This document shows positions 25,484-32,656 of a stretch of DNA of 39,766 nucleotides, piece after piece. Numbering within the stretch: the first letter of the stretch is position 1; each line of letters starts with the position of its first letter. The position numbers and the translations under genes were made by a program. Below the pieces are notes generated by a model. It saw nothing but the letters and a program-made list of their open reading frames with translations, ran no database searches and had not been told where the DNA came from. The stretch is taken from contig DEIV01000044.1 of the NCBI GenBank assembly GCA_002352665.1, positions 167,048 to 206,813 on the forward strand, in the 5' to 3' direction. The DNA comes from Flavobacteriaceae bacterium UBA2765 (GTDB lineage Bacteria > Bacteroidota > Bacteroidia > Flavobacteriales > Flavobacteriaceae).

Positions 25484-25554
25484 ACCCCTGAAAACCGTTA
25501 CCTATTTTTCACTATTTTGAGGGTTGTTTTTTCTTGTCATCTATTGCACTTTTG
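25484..25554 (+). promoter_or_regulatory. Recurrent regulatory element, copy 3 (weaker; upstream of the 25633 gene)
   Basis: ACCCCTGAAAACCG lies upstream of TTTTCA at 25506-25511, and CACTTTTG at 25547-25554. The TTTTCA-to-final-G distance is again 49 bases, and the CCC sits 20 bases before TTTTCA as in the other two copies. The CAGGG part is absent, so this is a divergent member. A leader of about 75 bases follows before the ATG at 25633. Confidence 0.35.
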
Positions 25555-25632
25555 TCTTATTAATAATAAAACAGAAATAATATCAGTTATATAACTAAAT
25601 TTCTATTATCAACTAATCTAATTTAAAACTAT

Positions 25633-26511
25633 ATGTCAACTTACTATAAACCTTCAGGGAATTTTTCTCCTGTATCATTTATCTATTTTATACTCTCTGC
25701 TCTTATAATTTTTCCAATTTTAGCATTGATTTACACCTATCTTATATGGTATATCCCTTTTATTTATATCAATTTTTTTATTACTGCAGGTTTTGGATTT
25801 GCCGTTGGTATAACCATAAGTCAATTAGCAATTAAAATTGGAAAGGTTAGAAATACTAAAATCGCACTTCTATTTGGATTATTAGGAGGTGCAATTGCTC
25901 TTTATTTTTCTTGGGCCATATGGGTTGATCTAGTTATTAATGCCGGCGAAAGTTATGGTAATTCTAGAATTGGAATCACCTCAAGTAATAGTAAAATCTC
26001 ACAAATTTTAGGGCTTGCTTTACAACCTAATCTCCTTTTTGAATTAATATCTGAAATTAATGAAACAGGAACCTGGGGATTAAGAAGTTCAACAGTTAGT
26101 GGCATTTTTTTAACAATAATTTGGGTTATTGAACTTTTAATTGTTTTAGTCATTTCAATTTTTACTCCATACATCAGAGCCAAAATTCCTTTTTGCGAAT
26201 TAGATAATAAATGGTTTAATGAAGAAATTTTACCGGCCTATAATTACATTAAAAATTCAAAAGAAATGACAGCTAATCTCGAAAATTCAAATCAACAAAG
26301 CTTTGACGAATTAGAAGATGCCACTAATCCTGAAAATGAAAGTCACAGTATTTTCACATTATTTTCTTCAGAAAAAGGAGAAAGTTATTTAACTATTGAA
26401 AATAAACTTGCTGAAACGAATAGTAAGGGAGAAATTGATTTTAAAAACAATGAATTTATAGAATACATTGCTATAAATAGAACGCTAAAAGATAAATTAT
26501 TAAAGAAATAA
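25633..26511 (+). CDS. Hypothetical four-helix membrane protein of the SPFH/SHOCT module
   Basis: 292 residues. Transmembrane segments are at about 14-40, 44-66, 79-97 and 155-183. A conserved-looking KIGKVRNTKIALLFGLLGG segment joins helices 2 and 3. The C-terminal 100 residues are soluble, acidic and Asn/Glu-rich, ending in ENEFIEYIAINRTLKDK-like helices. I do not recognise a named family, but it lies between an SPFH-SHOCT protein and a protease-SHOCT protein and probably provides the membrane part of that module. It has its own candidate promoter (copy 3). Confidence 0.6.
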   Translation: MSTYYKPSGNFSPVSFIYFILSALIIFPILALIYTYLIWYIPFIYINFFITAGFGFAVGITISQLAIKIGKVRNTKIALLFGLLGGAIALYFSWAIWVDLVINAGESYGNSRIGITSSNSKISQILGLALQPNLLFELISEINETGTWGLRSSTVSGIFLTIIWVIELLIVLVISIFTPYIRAKIPFCELDNKWFNEEILPAYNYIKNSKEMTANLENSNQQSFDELEDATNPENESHSIFTLFSSEKGESYLTIENKLAETNSKGEIDFKNNEFIEYIAINRTLKDKLLKK

Positions 26512-26533
26512 AGAACGAAAAAGAGTAATACAT

Positions 26534-27706
26534 ATGGAAAACATAATGCCAAATTACAAAAGACCAATAGCGAGTATTGATGATCCTGTGGTAAAAGTTG
26601 AACATTGGGATGCTGCTATGGATGCTTTTGATGAAAAAGATTATAAAAAATCATTAGTTGAAGTTATCAACTATATCAATCCTAAATTATTAGAAAATAA
26701 AAATACCGATGGAGATTTTGAAATCGTACAAATGCAAGGTTCTGCAGAAGTGCATGTCAAAATAACCCAAACCAATTTTAGCGTTAAGGCTCCTTTTTTA
26801 CGAATTACGGATCAAACAAATGAAGTTGCTTTACTGAGAAAGGTGGCAGAAGTTAATTTTAGCCCCTTAACCTTAGCTCAAATTCAATTAGAAAAAAATG
26901 AACTTTGGTTTGAATATGAAATGCCTATAGCCTTTTCACAGCCTCATAAAGTGTATGATATTCTAAGAAATGTTTCTGTTTTTGCTGATGATTATGATGA
27001 TATGTTTATAGAAAAATATAATGCTGCTTTTTACAAAGAACCCAAATATACTGTACTATCTACCACAGAAAAAGAAGAAGTGTGGTCTCAAATCAATGCT
27101 ATTTTTGAAGATTATAAAAACTATACACAATTTTTTAAAGACAAACGTTGGGATGATTTTCAATGGGATAATTTGGCAATATCTATGTTGAAAATTTCTA
27201 ATATGCCCTATGTACATGGTAAATTACGATCAGATTTAATTGAATATATAGGCAATTTATTTAATCCGGATTTAGATTTTAACCTACGCGTAGATAAGTC
27301 TGTCAACTTTATGAAAAAATTGACAGAAAAATCTCAAGATGAAATCATGAAAAATGTGTATCATGCAGAGCAATTTATTTCTTTACGATGGCGAAGTTCT
27401 CAACAAATTATTTCGGATAGGCTTGAACATAATTTAGAGCGAGTTCAGAACTATGAAAAAGAACAGAGTAATTTTAACCTTTCCTATTATTTGCAATTTA
27501 ATTTGTTAAAATTAATTTATGATTACACCTTAGAAGATCATTATAAAAATGCAATTGAAACTGTTTTGGAGGAAGTCTCAGGTTTAGATCCAAACCAATC
27601 AGCACCAAAATTGGCTAAGGTTTTCCATGCATTACATAGCGGGTCTATCAATAATCAAAATATAAAAAAGGAAAGTAAAAGTTTCTTTTCAAAATTGTTT
27701 AACTAA
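26534..27706 (+). CDS. Cytosolic hypothetical protein with possible YbjN/T3SS-chaperone-like N-terminal domain
   Basis: 390 residues, no export signal. Residues about 20-150 have an order of helix, strands and helix (AAMDAFDEKDYKKSLVEVI, VQMQGSAEVHVKI, LWFEYEMPI, KVYDILRNVSVFADDYDDMF) that resembles the YbjN-like fold. This is a weak, pattern-based call. The C-terminal 220 residues are helical (YKNYTQFFKDKRWDDFQ, LYKIYDYTLEDHYKNAIE type) and end in a basic-Phe tail SKSFFSKLFN. It follows the membrane protein by 22 bases and precedes the protease by 61, so the set is likely an operon. No enzyme motif; the role is presumably structural or regulatory. Confidence 0.6.
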   Translation: MENIMPNYKRPIASIDDPVVKVEHWDAAMDAFDEKDYKKSLVEVINYINPKLLENKNTDGDFEIVQMQGSAEVHVKITQTNFSVKAPFLRITDQTNEVALLRKVAEVNFSPLTLAQIQLEKNELWFEYEMPIAFSQPHKVYDILRNVSVFADDYDDMFIEKYNAAFYKEPKYTVLSTTEKEEVWSQINAIFEDYKNYTQFFKDKRWDDFQWDNLAISMLKISNMPYVHGKLRSDLIEYIGNLFNPDLDFNLRVDKSVNFMKKLTEKSQDEIMKNVYHAEQFISLRWRSSQQIISDRLEHNLERVQNYEKEQSNFNLSYYLQFNLLKLIYDYTLEDHYKNAIETVLEEVSGLDPNQSAPKLAKVFHALHSGSINNQNIKKESKSFFSKLFN

Positions 27707-27767
27707 TTATAAGTTTAAGTGAGGTCTTTGCATATGGTAAAAACACTCTCTGTCAAAATTCCTAAAA

Positions 27768-29033
27768 ATGAAAAATACAAAAAATTCTATATATAAAATT
27801 ATAACCGCAGATGGTACAGGCACAGGTTTTAAAGTTGTAGATCATGACTTTTTAATCACAAATTATCATGTTATTAAAGGAAGTAAAACTGTAGCGGTAG
27901 AAGACCATCATCAAAATCGGTATTTAGCAAAAGTAGCAATGGTAAATCCCGAAGTAGATTTGGCTTTTTTAAATGTAGAGGATTTAAAAGCGAAAAAGGG
28001 TACCATTCAACTTAATACTGATAATAAAGTTGATAATTTACAAACTGTTTTTATTAATGGTTTCCCTTTTGGAATGCCTTTTACAATTACAGAAGGCATT
28101 GTATCGGCAACAAACCAACCAATGCATGGAAGAAAATATATTCAAACAGACGCGGCGGTTAATCCGGGAAATTCAGGTGGACCAATGCTAAATAAAGATG
28201 GATTTTTAGTTGGTGTTACTACCTCTAAATTTACAGAAGCAGATAATGTTGGATTTGGCATCAAACACAACGAGGTAATCAAACAAGTAAATGATTATAG
28301 TTTTAATGATGTAAAATATCGTGTTAAATGTAATTCATGCGATAGCTTTACAGTTGAAGAAAGTGAATTCTGTTCAAATTGTGGAAATAATATAGACGCT
28401 TCAGTTTTTGAAGAATTTGAAAAATCGCATTTTGCTAATTTTACTGAAGATGCCTTAAAAGAGCTAGGTGTAAACCCTGTATTATGTAGAGCCGGAAGAG
28501 ATTTTTGGGAGTTTCATCAAGGAAGTGCATTAGTGCGTATTTTTATCGTCAATAATAATTATTTGTTTGTCACCTCTCCATTGAACAGACTTCCTAAAGA
28601 TAATTTAAAAGAATTACTGACTTATATAAATTCTAATCAAGTTGCACCTTATCAACTTGGTGTGTATGAAAACAAAATCTATATTTCTTACCGTACACAC
28701 TTATCTGATATTTACTCAAACGGTAAAGATGATATTAAAAACAATATGATTCGGCTAGCTATTAAAGCTGATGAATTAGATGACTTTTTTAAGGATAATT
28801 TCGGTTGCGAAATGTCAATGGAAAGTAAATCAGAGAAAACAAATCTAGTAACAAATCTTCAAAAGGAAGCGTCTCAAAAAGAAGAGGTGATAGTTGATGA
28901 TGATGTAAATGAGCATAAACAAAATAATGACCCAATGGACAAACTCAAAAAATTAAAAGAGTTATTTGAAATGGAATTAATTACTGAAACCGATTATAAT
29001 GCAAAGAAAAAAGTTATATTAGACACCCTGTAA
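27768..29033 (+). CDS. Cytoplasmic trypsin-like serine protease with zinc ribbon, YbjN-like and SHOCT domains
   Basis: 421 residues without signal peptide or membrane helix. Residues 1-180 are an S1/HtrA-type trypsin fold with a complete triad: His34 (LITNYHVI), Asp64 (PEVDLAFL) and Ser136 (VNPGNSGGPM). A zinc ribbon follows with Cys188, Cys191, Cys202 and Cys205. Residues about 222-345 look like a YbjN-type domain (ALVRIFIVNNNYLFVTSPLN, YINSNQVAPYQLGVYENKIY). The end (about 390-421) is a SHOCT domain almost identical to that of the SPFH protein. Unlike DegP/DegQ it lacks a PDZ domain and export signal. A role in a membrane-stress module with SPFH is inferred from the shared tail and gene order. 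Confidence 0.87.
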   Translation: MKNTKNSIYKIITADGTGTGFKVVDHDFLITNYHVIKGSKTVAVEDHHQNRYLAKVAMVNPEVDLAFLNVEDLKAKKGTIQLNTDNKVDNLQTVFINGFPFGMPFTITEGIVSATNQPMHGRKYIQTDAAVNPGNSGGPMLNKDGFLVGVTTSKFTEADNVGFGIKHNEVIKQVNDYSFNDVKYRVKCNSCDSFTVEESEFCSNCGNNIDASVFEEFEKSHFANFTEDALKELGVNPVLCRAGRDFWEFHQGSALVRIFIVNNNYLFVTSPLNRLPKDNLKELLTYINSNQVAPYQLGVYENKIYISYRTHLSDIYSNGKDDIKNNMIRLAIKADELDDFFKDNFGCEMSMESKSEKTNLVTNLQKEASQKEEVIVDDDVNEHKQNNDPMDKLKKLKELFEMELITETDYNAKKKVILDTL

Positions 29034-29135
29034 ATTATTAAACAATGTTAAATACTGCTTCATTATTAAAGCAAACATATTATTGTTGGTATAAATTTAT
29101 TATTTAAATCAATCATTTTAACTAAAATCATTATT

Positions 29136-29336
29136 ATGACAAAAATTGGTTCTTTCTTATTTTTAATAGGAGTATTCGCAATTATTTTAGACTTTTTAGG
29201 TCGCGTTCCAAAAATATTGTTTTGGATTTATAATTGGGGAGATACTATGGCATGGGTAATAAAAATTGCATTAGTAGTATTAGGTGTAGCTCTATTTTTT
29301 ATGGGTAACAAAAAAGAAGTCACTTCAAAAGAATAA
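29136..29336 (+). CDS. Small two-helix membrane protein
   Basis: 66 residues with two transmembrane segments (about 4-21 and 38-58) and a short basic tail (GNKKEVTSKE). It lies about 100 bases after the protease gene and directly before a strong terminator, so it is probably the last gene of the SPFH/SHOCT module. Its family is not recognised; small membrane proteins of this kind are common accessories of envelope-stress modules. Confidence 0.6.
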   Translation: MTKIGSFLFLIGVFAIILDFLGRVPKILFWIYNWGDTMAWVIKIALVVLGVALFFMGNKKEVTSKE

Positions 29337-29375
29337 ATAAAGCATAATAACTAATAACTTATTTTTTTATAAATT

Positions 29376-29416
29376 ATAAGTTGTGGGTTTACAATCCCAC
29401 AACTTATTTTGTTTTT
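29376..29416 (+). terminator. Strong intrinsic terminator
   Basis: A perfect 12-base-pair stem ATAAGTTGTGGG / CCCACAACTTAT (29376-29387 and 29396-29407) encloses an 8-base loop and is followed by a T-rich tract TTTTGTTTTT. It ends the module of 24427-29336 and separates it from the two-component genes. Confidence 0.85.
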
Positions 29417-29531
29417 ATTGTCCATAAATTAAGTAAAAATCAATAAAATAAGTATTAGTTCTTTAAATAAATATTGCCATGTAAAAGCCTATAGTTATTT
29501 CAAAGAGATACTACCTTTCCATTTAATAAGA

Positions 29532-31220
29532 ATGAGACAATTTACTTACATTTTAGCATTATTCATTTTTATCTCTTTTACCAATTGTGATAATAATGAT
29601 ACCATAAATAAACTAACTGATGCCAAGTTTATGGAGTATATTTCTAATGATGATTTAAGAACATCAATAATTAGAATAGATAGTCTGGCAAAAATTAATA
29701 ATTATTCAGATCATAAAACCGGATTGCTTTATTATGAAAAAGGTAGAATTTTAGGCGTTTTAGAAAAAGATGTTGAGGCTATAGGAAGTTTAAAAAAAGC
29801 ACTGGTCTTATTTAAAAAAGAGAATAATAAAAGGTTTATTGCGAAAACAAGTATGCTTTTGGCAGATTCCAATGCCTTTCTATCAAAAAAAGAAGAAGCT
29901 TCCACACAAATAAATTTAGCACTTAAAATTTTTAGAGAAATTGGAGATAAAAAAGGAGAGGCTAAGGCTTTGAATTCATTGGCTCATATTGAGTTTCAAT
30001 ATAAAAACTATAATACCTCTATTGGATATATCAAACAGGCAGCAACCATACAGTTAGAAATAAAAGATCATGACGCTTTATCGGCATCTTATAACAACAT
30101 TGGTTATGTTTTAGAACAAACCAAAGACTATGAGAATGCTATAATTTTTTATCAAAAAGCCGCACAATTAAATAAAGATATAAACAGACTCAATTCTAGC
30201 CCATTACGAAATTTAGGCTATGTCTATTTATTGAACAACGAATATGAAAAATGTAAATCACTATATTTAGAAGCTCTTGAAATTGAAGAACAAACAGGTA
30301 AATTATCACTCCAAAAAGAAATTTACGATGTGTTGTTAGAGCTATCTATCAAAGATAAAAGTTTTAAAAACTCATCTCAATATATTATTAAAAGAGACTC
30401 AGTAAATCAACTTTTGGTGGATCTAGAAAATGAAGAAAAAATTAAACTCGTTGAAAATCAATATATTTTAATAGCCAAAGAAACAGAGTTAAATCAAGAA
30501 AAAAAGAACAACGACAAAAACAAAATAATTTTTGCGATACTATTTGGTCTTTTATCATTTTTAGGTTTATTTTTTATTCAACGAAATAGAAATACTAAAC
30601 TTAAATTAAATCAAGAAAAATTAATACTTGAGCAAAAAATGTTACGCATGCAAATGAATCCACATTTTGTATTTAACGCCCTAACCGCAATTCAAAAAAC
30701 TATCTTTGACAATGACCCTTTAAAGACTAGCACCTACTTATCTCGTTTTGCGAAGTTGATCAGACAGAATTTTGAATTCACCAATAAAAAAGAAATCACA
30801 TTAGAAGAAGACCTGGACGCCTTAAATAATTATATTGAAACACAGCAACTTCGTTTTGAAAATAAATTTGATTATAATATTGACATTGAGAACGCTCTTG
30901 ACACATCTTTTATAAAAATTCCTCCAATGCTGTTACAACCTTTTGTAGAAAATGCAATAGAACATGGATTAAAACCAAAAAAAGAAAAAGGATTTCTACA
31001 AATTAAAATTTCAAAACAAGATAATTATATACGTTTCGAAATTTTAGATAATGGAGTTGGATATCATAAATTAAAAAACCTCGAAGATAGAGAACACGCC
31101 ATTGATGTCTTTTTAAAACGTTTGAAGCTAAGAAATTTCGAAGAGGAGAAATTATTTTCAATTCGACCCTTAGAGAATAAATCCGGTACCGAAGTAATCA
31201 TTTTTTTAAAACTGATATAA
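29532..31220 (+). CDS. TPR-containing LytS-type sensor histidine kinase
   Basis: 562 residues. The N-terminus is a signal sequence with Cys19 that might be lipidated. Residues about 30-290 are tetratricopeptide repeats (ALNSLAHIEFQYKNYNTSI, SYNNIGYVLEQTKDYENAI, NLGYVYLLNNEYEKC), then a transmembrane helix at about 331-349. The cytoplasmic kinase part carries the His_kinase phosphoacceptor block MNPHFVFNAL with His378, the N box LLQPFVENAIEHGL with Asn474, and a G1-like LDNGVGY near 505-511. It should autophosphorylate and transfer to the LytTR regulator whose gene overlaps its stop codon by one base. The periplasmic TPRs are the likely sensor. A TACCTTTC near-match to the -7 box lies at 29512-29519. 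Confidence 0.92.
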   Translation: MRQFTYILALFIFISFTNCDNNDTINKLTDAKFMEYISNDDLRTSIIRIDSLAKINNYSDHKTGLLYYEKGRILGVLEKDVEAIGSLKKALVLFKKENNKRFIAKTSMLLADSNAFLSKKEEASTQINLALKIFREIGDKKGEAKALNSLAHIEFQYKNYNTSIGYIKQAATIQLEIKDHDALSASYNNIGYVLEQTKDYENAIIFYQKAAQLNKDINRLNSSPLRNLGYVYLLNNEYEKCKSLYLEALEIEEQTGKLSLQKEIYDVLLELSIKDKSFKNSSQYIIKRDSVNQLLVDLENEEKIKLVENQYILIAKETELNQEKKNNDKNKIIFAILFGLLSFLGLFFIQRNRNTKLKLNQEKLILEQKMLRMQMNPHFVFNALTAIQKTIFDNDPLKTSTYLSRFAKLIRQNFEFTNKKEITLEEDLDALNNYIETQQLRFENKFDYNIDIENALDTSFIKIPPMLLQPFVENAIEHGLKPKKEKGFLQIKISKQDNYIRFEILDNGVGYHKLKNLEDREHAIDVFLKRLKLRNFEEEKLFSIRPLENKSGTEVIIFLKLI

Positions 31221-31951
31221 TGTTAAGAATTGTAATTATTGATGACGAAGTAAATGTAAGAAAGGTAATAAAAAAATTACTTGGCTTGATTAGTTCTGAA
31301 TATATAGTTGTGGGTGAAGCACCTTCTATTGCCCAAGGTAAAAAAGTAATTGCTGAAACCAATCCCGATCTTGTACTTTTAGATATTGAATTAGAAGATG
31401 GAACAGGTTTTACTTTAATTGACCAGCTATCAAAAATAGATTTTAAACTTATTTTTATTACCGCTTATAATCAATACGCAATAAAAGCTTTTAAATTTAA
31501 TGCCATTGATTACTTACTAAAACCTATTGACCCAGATGAGCTAAAATCTGCACTTAATAAAGCCAAATCTACAATTCATTCTGAAAATGAGCTTAAACAA
31601 TTATTAAAAAATTTAGACCATAATCAAAATGCCGAAACACCAAAAATTGTTATTAAAACCACCAATAAAATGCATTTCGTTGAGATTGATAAAATTTTGT
31701 ATTGCCAATCAGAAGGTTCTTATACTACAATTTTCACTGTAGACATTAGTATTTTAGCTTCAAAAAATTTAAAATATTTTCAAGATTTATTATCAGATTA
31801 TTCATTTATTAGAACGCACCAATCATATTTGGTCAATAAAATACACATAACAGGTTTGAAAAATGACTCCATTATTTTAAATGATAATTTATCCATTCCC
31901 ATTTCCTTAAGGCGTAAAGCTGAGATCAAAGCATTATTTCTTGATAATTAA
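31220..31951 (+). CDS. LytTR-family response regulator
   Basis: 243 residues. The receiver domain (1-115) has the acidic pocket Asp8/Asp9, the phosphoacceptor Asp55 (LVLLDIELEDG) and Lys107 in LLKPI. The C-terminal LytTR DNA-binding domain (about 138-243) shows KMHFVEIDKILYCQSEGSYT, FIRTHQSYLVNKIHI and a closing SIPISLRRK. The gene overlaps the kinase stop (TAATG), so they are translationally coupled. It is the only DNA-binding regulator visible in the window, so it could control the adhesin genes downstream or one of the promoter elements described here. That link is speculative. Confidence 0.94.
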   Translation: MLRIVIIDDEVNVRKVIKKLLGLISSEYIVVGEAPSIAQGKKVIAETNPDLVLLDIELEDGTGFTLIDQLSKIDFKLIFITAYNQYAIKAFKFNAIDYLLKPIDPDELKSALNKAKSTIHSENELKQLLKNLDHNQNAETPKIVIKTTNKMHFVEIDKILYCQSEGSYTTIFTVDISILASKNLKYFQDLLSDYSFIRTHQSYLVNKIHITGLKNDSIILNDNLSIPISLRRKAEIKALFLDN

Positions 31952-32024
31952 AAAAAGAATTGTGCGAATATAAACTACACTACTGCACTTATAAATCGAA
32001 CATCTTTCAAAAACAATATTCAAC

Positions 32025-32032
32025 TACTTTTG
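32025..32032 (+). promoter_or_regulatory. -7 box TACTTTTG upstream of the PH-like/adhesin/PorP-SprF genes
   Basis: TACTTTTG matches TAnnTTTG exactly and lies in the 300-base gap between the LytTR gene and the next start. A weak TTTC at 32005-32008 stands 16 bases upstream in the -33 position. Downstream, GTTGAT...ATCAAC is a small inverted repeat around 32057-32074 in the leader. The promoter would serve the gene group starting at 32252. Confidence 0.45.
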
Positions 32033-32251
32033 CAGTTTTATTAGGGTTTGTTATTGGTTGATACAAAGATCAACGGTATGGAGATTTGAACTACAGGGAA
32101 AGTTGTCTATGAAAAGAAAAGGTTTAGTGTATTGTTAATTAAAAATTGCACTTTTAAATCACACCTCATTCAACTCTTCATACAAGTAGCTATTATGGTA
32201 ATAACTAACCTTAAATACAGATTAACTGTATCATCTAAAGGCTTGAATAAA

Positions 32252-32656
32252 ATGACCCAGACCTATTATCAAAAAGAAAATGTATTGCTTTGGTATCTTG
32301 TTCTTACACTTTGTGTTGGTCTCGTAATATTCGGATATACTCTTGTAAAATATTTTGCATGGCAAGTTTTCCCAATAATAATAATTGGTGTGGTTAAGAT
32401 CTATAAGCTTCACAAAAACCCGGAAACACCAGTTATTGAGTTGGATGATAACGGAATAAGACTACTTACATCAAAAGACAAACCTTTCTACCGTTTTAAA
32501 GATATTAGTGACATTCAAATGAATTCAAAATCTTTTAATGGTTTTTTAAAACTAAAGAGCCAGAAGAAAAAGGTCATAATCAATTCAGTAGCAATACCCA
32601 TTTATGACCAAAAAGAAATTGCTGCCTTTGTCAATAGTAAAATTACCCAACTATGA
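32252..32656 (+). CDS. Small membrane protein with PH-like domain
   Basis: 134 residues from the ATG at 32252. The frame is open further upstream (TTG at 32132, ATG at 32195), but the upstream part has no domain-like feature. The chosen start places two membrane helices (about 12-33 and 37-52) near the N-terminus. The soluble end has the PH-like order VIELDDNGIRLL, YRFKDISDIQM and FLKLKSQKKKVII, similar in layout to the proteins at 3 and 5731. Its stop overlaps the ATG of the giant adhesin gene by 4 bases (ATGA), so translation of the two is coupled. Function unknown. Confidence 0.6.
   Translation: MTQTYYQKENVLLWYLVLTLCVGLVIFGYTLVKYFAWQVFPIIIIGVVKIYKLHKNPETPVIELDDNGIRLLTSKDKPFYRFKDISDIQMNSKSFNGFLKLKSQKKKVIINSVAIPIYDQKEIAAFVNSKITQL

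Noticed and set aside
27768..29033. Naming the protease DegP/DegQ/HtrA
   Set aside because: The triad and GNSGGP motif fit the S1 family, but there is no signal peptide and no PDZ domain; zinc ribbon and SHOCT domains replace them.
32057..32074. GTTGAT-ACAAAG-ATCAAC inverted repeat as an operator for the LytTR regulator
   Set aside because: LytTR regulators bind direct repeats rather than inverted repeats, and a 6-base inverted repeat is expected by chance at this base composition.
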